The notes under the pieces are model-generated. The model did not search any database and was not told the origin of the DNA. It saw nothing but the letters and a program-made list of their open reading frames with translations. Positions 52,926-62,561 of a stretch of DNA of 64,000 nt are shown here, piece by piece; the stretch's first letter is position 1; each line of letters begins with the position of its first letter. Made by a program: the position numbers and the translations under genes. Source of the stretch: Aliiruegeria haliotis (GTDB lineage Bacteria > Pseudomonadota > Alphaproteobacteria > Rhodobacterales > Rhodobacteraceae); assembly GCF_003003255.1 (NCBI RefSeq), contig NZ_PVTD01000011.1:62001-126000 (forward strand), written 5' to 3'.

Positions 52926-55181
52926 CTATCGGATCGCGGCGGTCATCCGTGCACGGTGGCAAGAGATGTCCAGCGAACAGGCACCGGCTTCGCGAAGGTG
53001 CGCGCGCAGCAGGACATCCCGTCCGAGCCAGGAAATTCCCGCCCCTTCCGGCTCCCGTGTGGCGCCGATCTCTTCTGCGAAGTGATCCACCAGCGCAAGA
53101 ATAGCGTCATGTGCCGCCTCTCCCGTCGCCGGCCGGCCGCCTGCGCGCAAGGGAACGATATAGATATCGCGGATATCGAGATCATGCTGGGCCGATCGCA
53201 CCTTGTCCGGCTCCACCCACACCTGGATCGACATTTGCCCGGAGCCGTATTCCATCCGGCCCTTCGCGGCATCGAAGGTCAGGACACTGTCGCGCTGCAA
53301 TCCCCAGCCGACGCGCCGCCGCTCCGCGCATGCGATCAGCAGCCGGCCAATCCCGACGCCGGCTTCCCCGATACCGGGATGCACGATGCCCGGCACCAAC
53401 CCGAGGGCCGGCTCCACAACGACGCCCTCGACGCCGGCGTCCGACGACACGCCCCAGCGGATTGCGGCGCTGGCATCCCCGTAGGTGATAGCTTCCTCCC
53501 CGAACGCCGCCGCGGCTTCGTCGGCACCGAAGATCGCAGCGCCGGATTGGAGTGCGCCCTGCAGGGCATTTCGATAGGGTCCACTTTCGCCGAGCCGTGT
53601 GACCCGGTGAGTGATGTGATCGCGCAGGCGGGTTTCGACCACGATCTGCCGGGCTGTCGACACCTGGAGCAGCGCGGCGGACCCTGTATTGCCCCTGGTG
53701 TCTGGACGGTGAGTGACGACCGGCTCTGACACCCTTCGAAAGCTGACCTCGACCGGCTCGGGCTGCAGGGGCGCCATTGCATTGCACCCGGCGATTGCGA
53801 CGGTGCCGTGACCCGCTTTCGGTGGAAAGACGGGCCGCGCGAGAACGCCGGGAAGGGGTGAGGAACCCTTGCGAAAGCTTGCGTCCGGCGCCTTGGCGGG
53901 ATCTGCCCCAAACCCGGCCGCGACCGGCGTCGAAGGTAGATCGTTGCGGGGCTCACGCACAGCTTCGACATGCGGTGGCGTCCCCGCTGGCTGCCGCACG
54001 TCCTCGACAGCAAGCGACAGCAGGAAATTGTGCATCGACAACCGCTCCTGCGCGTCGCGATACACAAGCGAAACCCTGGGCCGGCGGCGCAATGTCAGGG
54101 TCACCCGTCGCCCGTTGCGTGGGTCGCGTACGCTGGCCTCCTCCCGGTCATAGACCCTGGGGTCGCCCAGAGCGAGACGCTGCCACAGCTCGTGCAGGGC
54201 ATAGGCCCCGAAGACATCGCGCGGCATATCCGCAGGGGTCCGGAAGGCGCCTGGTCGGTTCGGCCGCAGCCGTTTCTTCCCGGCCCCGGGCCTCGCCTTG
54301 CCCCGCATCAGGTCGAACCGGTCGCCATCGTCGAGGTAGGACACGCGAATGTTCGAGAGCGCCCCCTCCGCGGGGCCCTGCACGGCGTGTTTCATATCGA
54401 CGACGACCAGACCGGTCTCCCCGATCACTTCGGCAATACCGTTTCGCACGAGAATGCCGGTGTTCTCGTCGATCCCGAATCCGAACCGTTGTCCCGTCAG
54501 CCGGACACCCGCCACGAGCCGCCCGATCCGGGCGCGTTCAATGAAATGCTGATCGATCAGGCCCAAAGGGAAAAAGCCGAGTCCCGGACCGACGGAAATT
54601 CCGGGTGTGTCCGGATCATCCACCGGCCCGATGGTCAGCGCATCGAGCGAGGAACCGCCGAGCAGCATCGGGTCCGATTGCATTGCCGCGCCGGCCGAGG
54701 AGCCGGCGATCAGCCCCCCCCTCGCATTGAGGGCACGCAGTGCTGCAAGAACCGGCGTCTCCCGTCCGTCCCGGATCAGGCTTTGCGTGATACGCAACTG
54801 GTCGCCGCCGGTGAAATAGACACCGCCGCATTGGGCCACGCGTGCCACCAGCCCCGGATCAAAGGCCATCCGATCGCTGTTTTCCAGCGTCAGATCGACA
54901 TATTCCGCCGACGTGCCACGCTGGCGGAGATCCTCCACCATGCCCATGCCGACTTCCTCGGGAAAGCCTGAAGCGGTCGCAAAGACCAGCACATTGCCGC
55001 CGGAATGGTCATGGATCGCCTGAAAAAGCCGGTGGTTGTCGTCTTCGAAACGGCCACCGATGATGAGCAGCGGGCCAGTTGCCCAGCGCTCCACCTTCGC
55101 CAATCTCGTTGCCCGACGTGCCATGTCGCTGGCCATGCTCCCTGCGCCTTCGCGGCTGCCGGATTCGCCATCGCCGGTCAT
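52926..55181 (-). CDS. cphB: Cyanophycinase with a second, degenerate cyanophycinase-like domain
   Basis: 751 residues, about 2.5 times a normal cyanophycinase. Residues about 35-270 are the S51 domain: GPLLIIGGRFEDD, YFTGGDQLRIT, nucleophile Ser162 in IAGSSAGAAM, and LIDQHFIERARIGRL. It cleaves cyanophycin to beta-Asp-Arg dipeptides. Residues about 500-665 replay the fold (AIFGADEAAAAF, GIGRLLIACAERRRVGWGLQ) but have Asp554 at the Ser position and no matching His. The linker (290-480) has no clear domain. The start is uncertain (55181, 55136 or 55124). It is downstream of cphA, same strand, 105 bp apart. Confidence 0.88.
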   Translation of the reverse strand: MTGDGESGSREGAGSMASDMARRATRLAKVERWATGPLLIIGGRFEDDNHRLFQAIHDHSGGNVLVFATASGFPEEVGMGMVEDLRQRGTSAEYVDLTLENSDRMAFDPGLVARVAQCGGVYFTGGDQLRITQSLIRDGRETPVLAALRALNARGGLIAGSSAGAAMQSDPMLLGGSSLDALTIGPVDDPDTPGISVGPGLGFFPLGLIDQHFIERARIGRLVAGVRLTGQRFGFGIDENTGILVRNGIAEVIGETGLVVVDMKHAVQGPAEGALSNIRVSYLDDGDRFDLMRGKARPGAGKKRLRPNRPGAFRTPADMPRDVFGAYALHELWQRLALGDPRVYDREEASVRDPRNGRRVTLTLRRRPRVSLVYRDAQERLSMHNFLLSLAVEDVRQPAGTPPHVEAVREPRNDLPSTPVAAGFGADPAKAPDASFRKGSSPLPGVLARPVFPPKAGHGTVAIAGCNAMAPLQPEPVEVSFRRVSEPVVTHRPDTRGNTGSAALLQVSTARQIVVETRLRDHITHRVTRLGESGPYRNALQGALQSGAAIFGADEAAAAFGEEAITYGDASAAIRWGVSSDAGVEGVVVEPALGLVPGIVHPGIGEAGVGIGRLLIACAERRRVGWGLQRDSVLTFDAAKGRMEYGSGQMSIQVWVEPDKVRSAQHDLDIRDIYIVPLRAGGRPATGEAAHDAILALVDHFAEEIGATREPEGAGISWLGRDVLLRAHLREAGACSLDISCHRARMTAAIR

Positions 55182-55286
55182 GCCTGATCCGGCGGACTCT
55201 CACCTGACCGGGCGCGGAATGGCAACACCCCGCGACCCGTTTGGCGCACGCAGCCCTGCCCGCGTGGCAGAGGCGTCGCGCTGCCT

Positions 55287-58028
55287 TCAGCCAGTGGCGA
55301 CAAGCCGGACGCCGCGATCATCACTGACCAACTTGTAGCCCTCCGGCACATCGAAGCCCTGCACCTCCGCCATCTGCTCAGGCGGCACGGGCTGCGGTGC
55401 TTCTTTTGGCTGGAAATAGATGATCTTTTTCCAGGACCGGGTGATGCCATCACAGAAGATCAGCACGAGGTCATGCGGCCGCGCCATTTCCAGCGCGGTT
55501 TGCACCGATTGCTCTTCCTCGGGCACGATCTGGATCTGCGCTTCGGGTACGCCCGCCTCCATCAGCGTGGCTTTCAACATTTCCGGCACCTCGGTGGCCG
55601 TGCGCCCGCGTGGATTGTCGTCGCTGTGACAGATATAGTGGTCGAACCGGCCCGCCGCCTTCATGGCGATAGCGTGGATGTCCTCGTCGCGCCGATCTCC
55701 GGGACAGGTCAGACAGACGATGCGCTTGCCCATCGGTTGCAGCCGGTCCACGAGATCCACCATCGCGCCCACGGCTGCCTCGTTGTGTCCGTAGTCGAGG
55801 ATCACCCGGAAACCGTGCTCGTCAAAGACGTTCATCCGGCCGGGACTCTGGTAGAAGGAGCTGTCGAAGGTGCGCAACCCATTGCGGATCTGGTCCAGCG
55901 TCAATCCCATCGAATACGCCATGGCAGCGGCGAACATGGCGTTCTGCACGTTGTGCGTGGCCTTGCCCTCCAGCGTCGCGGGAATGAGATGGGTCCAGAT
56001 CAGCTGGATCTGCTGGCCATGGTCGTAGATGACGATCTGGTCGCCATTGAGCCCATGCTCCAGCACCACCGCGTGCTTTCCCAGATTGATATGCTGGCGC
56101 ACGAGGGGATGACCGGGATCCATCGTGACATAGCAGATCCGCTCGGCCGGAGTGTGATCTGCCATCTTGAGGGTCTGAATGTCGTCGGCATTGAGAACAG
56201 CGACCTCCTTGGCCACCTCCACCACCAACCGTTTGACCTCGGCCAACTCCTCCACCGTTTCCACACCGCCAAGCCCAAGGTGGTCGGACGTGACGTTCAG
56301 AACGGCGCCCACATCGCAATGGGAGTAGCCCAGACCGGCGCGCACGATGCCGCCACGCGCGGTCTCCAGCACTGCCATGTCGACGGTAGGGTCCCGCAAC
56401 ACCATGGACGCCGCCGTCGGCCCGGTCATGTCCCCCCTCACGGTCATGTTGCCGTCGATGTAAACCGCGTCGGTTGAGGTGTTCCCGACCATGTGGCCCG
56501 CCATCTTCAGGACATGCGCCAGCATCCGCGCCGTCGTCGTCTTTCCGTTGGTGCCGGTCAGGGCGGCCACGGGAATGCGGCTCGGCGCGCCCTCTGGGAA
56601 GAGCATGTCCATGATCGCACCGCCCACATCGCGCGGCTCGCCCTCGCTGGGCGATATATGCATCCGCAATCCCGGTCCGGCATTGATCTCGCAGATCGCA
56701 CCGCCGGTCTCCCGGTAGCTTTGAGTAATATCGGTGGTCAGGAAATCCACGCCCCCGATATCCAGACCAACGGCAAGGATGGCACGTTCCGCCATCAGCC
56801 GGTTGTCGGGGTGGATCACATCGGTGACGTCGATCGCGGAACCGCCGGTTGAGAGGTTTGCGGTTCTGCGGAGGTAGACCACTTCCCCGTCGGGCGGGAC
56901 ACTTTCCTGCGTGTATCCCTTGTCCTCCAGCAGCTTGTCCGCCGTATCATCGAGTTCCAGCAGGGTGAGCATGTTCTCATGGCCCCGCCCCCGCCGGGGA
57001 TCCTCGTTCACCACATCGACAAGTTGCCTGATCGTGCTGGCCCCATCGCCCACGACATGGCCAGGCATCCGCTTGGCCGCTGCCACCAGCTTGCCATCGA
57101 CCACCAGCAGCCGGTGGTCGTCCCCGGGGATCATGCTTTCGACCACGACGCCGCTGCCCTCCGCCTCGGCGATCGCATAGGCCTCCATGGCCTCTTCCTC
57201 GGTCTGCACGTTCACGACCACGCCGCGACCGTGGTTGCCGTCAACTGGCTTGACCACGACCGGAAAGCCGATCCGGTCGGCAAGGTCGGCGGCATCCTCC
57301 GGATCGCGGGCGAAGCGCTGGTCGGGCACCGGCAGGCCCAGATCGCCCAACAGCCGCATGCAGAGTTCCTTGTCCGCCGCAATCTCGACCGCGATCTGGG
57401 AGGTCTGGCTCGACAGCGCCGCCTCGATCCGTTTCTGATATTTGCCCTGCCCCACCATGATCATGCTGGCGTGGTTCATGCGCACCCAGGGAATGTCTCG
57501 CTCCTCGGCGGCCCGGACCAGTGCCAACGCCGATGGCCCCAACGCACGGCGATCAGCGTAGTATCGGAAGTCCTCCAGCATCTCCTCGATGCCGTCTTCG
57601 CTGGTCTCGTCATCGGGCGCGATCAGGTCCAGGATCAGGTCGCGTGCAACGTCGCCCGCCTCCAGCCCGATTTCTTCCGATTCATAGCCCAAAAGTACCT
57701 CGACCTCGTCGTCATGCGTCGACGGCCGGACGAAAGCAGTGGTGGCCGGGGCGCCGGCGTGGATCTGCAACGCCAGTGCAACCTGCCCCATCAACTCACC
57801 GAGCGAGCAATCAGGCGCCGAGCGCGCACGTTCGAGGAATGGCGTTCCGTCTTCCGCAACCGCGTGCTCCAGTGGCGGTACATATTTCAGGAGCGGCGCG
57901 ATCACCTCGTCTGCATAGTCCGCGACCGGCCTTCCGGCCCGCCGGTGCAGATCGACGGTCAGACGGATCAAAGGCTGTTTGGAGTAGATGTTCGGCCCGA
58001 CGTAAACGGCAGTATTGACGATCTGCAT
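55287..58028 (-). CDS. cphA: Cyanophycin synthetase
   Basis: 913-residue CphA that polymerises Asp and Arg into cyanophycin. The N-terminal domain is followed by an ATP-grasp domain (VVKPVDGNHGRGVVVN, ICEINAGPGLRMHI) and then a Mur ligase-like domain (GTNGKTTTARML, ETARGGIVRAGLGYSHCD, LDYGHNEAAVGAM). The ATG 58028 (MQIVNTAVYVGPNIYS) follows GGGGAGACCGC. Gene order with cphB gives a complete make-and-degrade storage cycle. A divergent metallohydrolase gene starts 222 bp upstream. Confidence 0.96.
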   Translation of the reverse strand: MQIVNTAVYVGPNIYSKQPLIRLTVDLHRRAGRPVADYADEVIAPLLKYVPPLEHAVAEDGTPFLERARSAPDCSLGELMGQVALALQIHAGAPATTAFVRPSTHDDEVEVLLGYESEEIGLEAGDVARDLILDLIAPDDETSEDGIEEMLEDFRYYADRRALGPSALALVRAAEERDIPWVRMNHASMIMVGQGKYQKRIEAALSSQTSQIAVEIAADKELCMRLLGDLGLPVPDQRFARDPEDAADLADRIGFPVVVKPVDGNHGRGVVVNVQTEEEAMEAYAIAEAEGSGVVVESMIPGDDHRLLVVDGKLVAAAKRMPGHVVGDGASTIRQLVDVVNEDPRRGRGHENMLTLLELDDTADKLLEDKGYTQESVPPDGEVVYLRRTANLSTGGSAIDVTDVIHPDNRLMAERAILAVGLDIGGVDFLTTDITQSYRETGGAICEINAGPGLRMHISPSEGEPRDVGGAIMDMLFPEGAPSRIPVAALTGTNGKTTTARMLAHVLKMAGHMVGNTSTDAVYIDGNMTVRGDMTGPTAASMVLRDPTVDMAVLETARGGIVRAGLGYSHCDVGAVLNVTSDHLGLGGVETVEELAEVKRLVVEVAKEVAVLNADDIQTLKMADHTPAERICYVTMDPGHPLVRQHINLGKHAVVLEHGLNGDQIVIYDHGQQIQLIWTHLIPATLEGKATHNVQNAMFAAAMAYSMGLTLDQIRNGLRTFDSSFYQSPGRMNVFDEHGFRVILDYGHNEAAVGAMVDLVDRLQPMGKRIVCLTCPGDRRDEDIHAIAMKAAGRFDHYICHSDDNPRGRTATEVPEMLKATLMEAGVPEAQIQIVPEEEQSVQTALEMARPHDLVLIFCDGITRSWKKIIYFQPKEAPQPVPPEQMAEVQGFDVPEGYKLVSDDRGVRLVATG

Positions 58029-58249
58029 GCGGTCTCCCCGGTGGCGTCCCGGCCGCGGCATGGGCGGGATGGTCAATTGCATTGGTAGCGCGCCCCCCGG
58101 CATACGGGAAAGTTTTTCTGTTCCCGGAGAAGCTATTGCTTCCAAATCAGGGCGGAAAGGCGGGGTTGTGCGTGCGGGAGAGGCTTGACCGCGATGACAC
58201 CTGTGCCAAGAGAGACCATCGCCCAGGCAGCAACACACCGAGTCGCACC

Positions 58250-59419
58250 ATGCCCCCCATCGACACACCGGACACTCCCATGGCACCGAAGCCGTCACCC
58301 GCCGCACGCGAAGAGTTTGCCCTGCCGCAGGTCGCGTCCGGAACCAGCCGCGCGCTGAGCGTCCAGCGCTTTGGCTTGCCCGGCGCACGCCCGAAGGCCT
58401 ACCTTCAGGCCGGACTGCACGCCGACGAGTTGCCGGGGATGCTGGCGCTAAGGGAGCTTGCGCAGAGCCTGCGCGCGGCCGCAGAACGCGGGGAGATCCT
58501 TGGCGAAGTCATCGTTGTCCCCGTCGCGAACCCGATCGGGTTCGCCCAGCATCACTACGCGCACTTGCAGGGACGCTACGAAACCGGCAGCGCGGGCAAT
58601 TTCAATCGTGGCTATCCCGACCTGGCAGCGGCTGTCGCGGCGCGCATCGATGGCAAGCTCGGACCGGATGCGGACGCCAACGTGGCGACGATCCGGACGG
58701 CGATGTCGGACAGTCTCGACGAAATGGCACCGGAGAGTGAACTGGAGGTCCTGCGTCATCGGCTGCTTGCCCTTGCGCATGACGCCGACATCATGCTCGA
58801 CCTGCACGCCGACAATCAGGCGCAGGTCCACCTGTATACCGGAACGCCACTGTGGCCCGACGCGCGCGATCTGGCGGCTGAGATCGACGCCCGGGCCGTC
58901 TTGCTGGCAGAAATCTCGGGCGGGAACCCGTTTGACGAGGCCTGTAGCGGCCCGTGGTGGTCGCTGGCTGCGGCCAATCCTAACCACCCCATTCCGCCAG
59001 CCTGCCTTGCCGCGACAGTGGAGCTGCGCTCCAACAACGATGTCGACGAAACACTCGCCCGGGACGACGCGGCGGCGCTCTACCGGTTTCTGGTTCGCCG
59101 TGGCGTCGTGGCGGGAGACGCCGGCGCGTTGCCACGGCTGCATTGTGAGGCGACCGATCTGACCGCGATGCAGCAGGTGAAAGCCCCCGTGGCCGGGCTA
59201 GTCGTCTACAAGGCCCAGCTTGGCGACGTCGTTCGCGCCGATCAGGTGGTGGCCGAAATCGTCGACCCGCTGGGCGATGTTACCGAGGTCCGGGCCCGCA
59301 CCGAAGGTTGCCTGTTTTCCCGCCACGACCAACCCGTCGCCTGGCCGGGCAAGATCATCGGCAAGATCGCCGGCACCGCCCCGTTGCCGGATCGCAAGGG
59401 CAAGCTGCTGTCCGATTGA
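58250..59419 (+). CDS. Succinylglutamate desuccinylase/aspartoacylase-like metallohydrolase
   Basis: About 389 residues of the M14-related AstE/ASPA superfamily. The zinc motif AGLHADELPG (His and Glu ligands) and the second-site LDLHADNQAQVHLYT are visible, with VNPVGFAQ-like (VANPIGFAQ) and FNRGYPDL segments around them. A C-terminal lipoyl/barrel-like portion contains VKAPVAGLVVYKAQLGDVV. The family removes acyl groups from amino acids or cleaves N-acyl-Asp/Arg bonds. Next to cphA-cphB it might act on cyanophycin products, but that is conjecture. Start 58250 is uncertain (58280 possible). Confidence 0.85.
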   Translation: MPPIDTPDTPMAPKPSPAAREEFALPQVASGTSRALSVQRFGLPGARPKAYLQAGLHADELPGMLALRELAQSLRAAAERGEILGEVIVVPVANPIGFAQHHYAHLQGRYETGSAGNFNRGYPDLAAAVAARIDGKLGPDADANVATIRTAMSDSLDEMAPESELEVLRHRLLALAHDADIMLDLHADNQAQVHLYTGTPLWPDARDLAAEIDARAVLLAEISGGNPFDEACSGPWWSLAAANPNHPIPPACLAATVELRSNNDVDETLARDDAAALYRFLVRRGVVAGDAGALPRLHCEATDLTAMQQVKAPVAGLVVYKAQLGDVVRADQVVAEIVDPLGDVTEVRARTEGCLFSRHDQPVAWPGKIIGKIAGTAPLPDRKGKLLSD

Positions 59420-59422
59420 GCC

Positions 59423-59857
59423 CTAGACGGAGTTGCGCACGATGTAGACCGAACAAGTGGCATAGCGCGCAACCCGTGCCGCGTTCGGGCCGATCACGAA
59501 ATCGGTAATCCCGGGTTTGTGCGCCCCGATCACGATAAGGGAGACATCAAGTTCCTTCGCTGTTTCGAGGACACCGTCATAGACATTCCCGACCCGCACG
59601 ATGTGCCGGGTCTCCCGGTCGTGTCCGACGGTTTCGGCAATGAACGTGTGCAGAGCGGTGCGCGCTTCCTGAACCATCTTGTGGGTATGGTCTTCCGGAA
59701 AGAAGCTGCCCACGAAGCTCGAATGGTAGTCCGGCAGGACCGTCACGACGGCGAGCGTCGCCTTGTCGAGATCGGCGAGTTGCCGGGCGCGTTTAAGAAC
59801 CCGGGCCTGATCCTCCGGATGGGTGAGATCGATCGATGCGAGAACCGTGCTGGTCAT
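59423..59857 (-). CDS. Universal stress protein (UspA family)
   Basis: 144-residue Usp domain. The N-terminal VLASIDLTHPEDQARVLKRA, LAVVTVLPDY, and the C-terminal ATP-binding-type VIGAHKPGITDFVIGPNAARVARYATCSVYIVR pattern (G-x2-G-like loop) identify it. Its start overlaps the TRAP permease stop (ATGA), an arrangement seen in TAXI-type TRAP operons (UspA-like TeaD in Halomonas). Confidence 0.9.
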   Translation of the reverse strand: MTSTVLASIDLTHPEDQARVLKRARQLADLDKATLAVVTVLPDYHSSFVGSFFPEDHTHKMVQEARTALHTFIAETVGHDRETRHIVRVGNVYDGVLETAKELDVSLIVIGAHKPGITDFVIGPNAARVARYATCSVYIVRNSV

Positions 59858-62472
59858 GCCGTGGCCTCCTCTGCGTCCAGTCTGTCCTTTCTGCGGCGTT
59901 GCAGGAAAGCGACCCCGCCCAGCAACAGCAGCGCCGGGATATAGAAGATTTCCTGAGGCGGTCGGTCGGCCGGCACCTCGATCTCCACGACCTCCCAGTC
60001 GAAATCGATCTTGAGCTGTTCGGCAGGGCCGCCAAATCCGAGGTTGTCGACAAAGGTCTTGCCGTCCTCCTCGCGGAACTCGATGCCGGCGCTGTCCATC
60101 AGGCGGGTTGCGCCATCCGGTCCGGTCGGCCCCAGCGGCAGAAGGTAGCGCGCGTCGATGGGATCGCCCTCAAGGCTTTCGCCGACCATCCGCACCCGCA
60201 AAGTGGCCCCGTCCGGGCTCGCCTCGGCGAGTTGGTACATCTCTGTTGCGGGACGGGTTTCGAACTCCGCAACCATCTGGTTGAGGAAGAAATCCGGCCT
60301 GAACAGGGTGAAGGCGCAGAAGATCAGAAGGACGCTCTCGTAGACGCGTGACCGAGTGATGAAATACCCCATCGTCCCGGCGGCGAAGAGCAGCATCGCA
60401 ATCAGCGCCACGATGAAAACGAAGATGGCCTGAACCGGGCCAACATCAATCAGCAACAGGTCGGTGTTGAAGATGAACAGGAATGGCAGGAGCGCGGTCC
60501 GGATCGAGTAGAAGAAGGCCTGGAAGCCGGTTTTCAGCGGGTCGCCCTTCGAGATCGCCGCCGCCGCAAAGGACGCAAGTCCCACGGGTGGCGTCACATC
60601 CGCCATGATCCCGAAGTAGAAACAGAACATGTGAACCGCCACGAGCGGCACGATCAGTCCCGATTGCGCGCCAAGCTCGACCACCACACCCGCCATCAGA
60701 GAAGAGACGACGATGTAGTTCGCCGTGGTGGGCAAGCCCATCCCGAGAATGATAGAGATGACCGCCACGAAGAACAGCATCAACAGAAGGTTGCCGCCAG
60801 ACAGGAACTCAACGAACTCCGCCATCACCTGACCGATGCCAGTCAACGTGACCGAACCGACGATAATGCCAGCGACACCCATCGCGGCGGCAAGGCCGAT
60901 CATGTTGCGCGCGCCGGCAATCATGCCCTCCGCGGCCTCCGAAAGACCATGCAGGAAGGCATCGCCGATGGAGCCGTTCCGACGGAAGAACGCCTTGAGC
61001 GGATCCTGTGTAAGCAGGATCATCAGCATGAAGCAGGACGACCAGAAGGCCGACAGCCCCGGCGATTTCCGCTCGATCATCAACAGGTACATCAGCAGCA
61101 GGATCGGCAGGATGTAATGCAGACCCGTCTTCAGGATGACCCTTGCAGGCGGTAGGTTCTGCATCGACTCGAGGCTGGTGTCGAGGTCCTCCCGCTGCGC
61201 CGCGAAGCGCACCGAGGCGACATATGCAGCCAACAGCAAGGCGACCAGAACCGGAGTGGACATCGGGCCGATCACGTTGTCGGCCAGCGCCACGATCTGC
61301 CCGGCCAGGAACAGGGTTCCGCCGGCGATGACGATGGAGACGCAGATGGTGAAGATGGCACCGAGGATGAACTTCACATTGCCCGTCGTCGACGTGCCTT
61401 TCATGCCCATCTTCAGCGCTTCGAGGTGCACGATATAGACCAGCGCAACATAGGAGATCGCCGCGGGCACAATCGCCGTCTTGACGACCTCGACATAGGA
61501 AATGCCGACATACTCGGTCATCAGGAAGGCCACGGCCCCCATGACCGGCGGCGTCAACACGCCATTGATCGAGGACGACACCTCGACCGCGCCGGCCTTG
61601 TTGGGTCCAAAGCCGACCTTCTTCATGAGCGGAATGGTGAAAGTGCCGGTGGTGACGACGTTGGCGATGGAGGAGCCGGAGATCAGCCCCGTTGCGGCGG
61701 AGGCGATGACCGCGGCTTTTGCCGGGCCGCCACGAAGGTGTCCCAATGCAGAGAACGCGAGTTGCAGGAAGTAGTTGCCCGCACCCGCCTGGTTCAGCAG
61801 GGCGCCGAACAGCACAAAGAGGAAAACGAACCCGGAGGAGACACCGAGCGCCACGCCGAAGACACCTTCGGTGGTCAGCATCAGGTGGCTCATGGCCTTC
61901 TGGAAGGAGGCGCCTTTCCAACGCACGACATCGGGCAGCCATTCCGAAGAGCCGAAAAAGACATAGGCAAGGAAGAACAGCGCCACCCCCATGAGCGGGA
62001 AGCCGAGCGACCGACGGGCCGCTTCAAGGAGCAGCACCATGCCGATCCCCGCCATGACGAGGTCGACCGTGTTCGGGACCCCCGTCCGGGCGGAAATCCC
62101 GGAGTAGTCCCAGGCAAGGTAGGAGGCAGTTGCGGCGCCGAGCAATGCAATGCCCCATGTCAGCAAGGGAATGCGATTGCGTGGGCTGGAACGGAACGCC
62201 GGGAAGGCGACAAAGGCAAGGAAGACAGCAAAGCCGAGGTGGATTGCGCGGGTCTGGGTGTCGTTCCAGACACCGAACCCGAGAATGAACGGCAGCGGCG
62301 AAGCGATCCAGAGTTGGTACAGCGCCCAGATCAGCGGTGTGTACCACAGAACTTTCCGCGAGAAGGTATCGTCGGGAATGCGTGCCCCGGTGTCTGCTTC
62401 CGCGAGAATGTCGTCGAGGTTGGAATCTTCGACCTGTGCCGTCCCGGCACCATTCGGCTGGTCTGCGCTCAT
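59854..62472 (-). CDS. Fused TRAP permease (DctQM), TAXI type, with DUF3394
   Basis: 872-residue TRAP permease with the small- and large-subunit membrane parts in one chain, as in TAXI-associated TRAP transporters. An N-terminal soluble leader is followed by many helices. Features include GLISGSSIANVVTTGTFTIP, GVLTPPVMGAVAFLM and TPPVGLASFAAAAISKGDP. A C-terminal DUF3394-type soluble tail carries DPIDARYLLPLGPTGPDG and ends in one last helix (FYIPALLLLGGVAFLQRR). ATG 62472 has GAAGGGGGG upstream. Confidence 0.93.
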   Translation of the reverse strand: MSADQPNGAGTAQVEDSNLDDILAEADTGARIPDDTFSRKVLWYTPLIWALYQLWIASPLPFILGFGVWNDTQTRAIHLGFAVFLAFVAFPAFRSSPRNRIPLLTWGIALLGAATASYLAWDYSGISARTGVPNTVDLVMAGIGMVLLLEAARRSLGFPLMGVALFFLAYVFFGSSEWLPDVVRWKGASFQKAMSHLMLTTEGVFGVALGVSSGFVFLFVLFGALLNQAGAGNYFLQLAFSALGHLRGGPAKAAVIASAATGLISGSSIANVVTTGTFTIPLMKKVGFGPNKAGAVEVSSSINGVLTPPVMGAVAFLMTEYVGISYVEVVKTAIVPAAISYVALVYIVHLEALKMGMKGTSTTGNVKFILGAIFTICVSIVIAGGTLFLAGQIVALADNVIGPMSTPVLVALLLAAYVASVRFAAQREDLDTSLESMQNLPPARVILKTGLHYILPILLLMYLLMIERKSPGLSAFWSSCFMLMILLTQDPLKAFFRRNGSIGDAFLHGLSEAAEGMIAGARNMIGLAAAMGVAGIIVGSVTLTGIGQVMAEFVEFLSGGNLLLMLFFVAVISIILGMGLPTTANYIVVSSLMAGVVVELGAQSGLIVPLVAVHMFCFYFGIMADVTPPVGLASFAAAAISKGDPLKTGFQAFFYSIRTALLPFLFIFNTDLLLIDVGPVQAIFVFIVALIAMLLFAAGTMGYFITRSRVYESVLLIFCAFTLFRPDFFLNQMVAEFETRPATEMYQLAEASPDGATLRVRMVGESLEGDPIDARYLLPLGPTGPDGATRLMDSAGIEFREEDGKTFVDNLGFGGPAEQLKIDFDWEVVEIEVPADRPPQEIFYIPALLLLGGVAFLQRRRKDRLDAEEATA

Positions 62473-62561
62473 GCTTGGCCCCCCTTCATCGGCTTGAAGT
62501 CTGCAGGTTGGAAACCGCACCCACCGGGGGCGGATGCGGTCCTGTCAGGATAGGGGACGGA

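Noticed and set aside
52830-53729. Plus-strand open frame within cphB
   Set aside because: Antisense to well-matched cyanophycinase coding sequence, no domain and no ribosome site.
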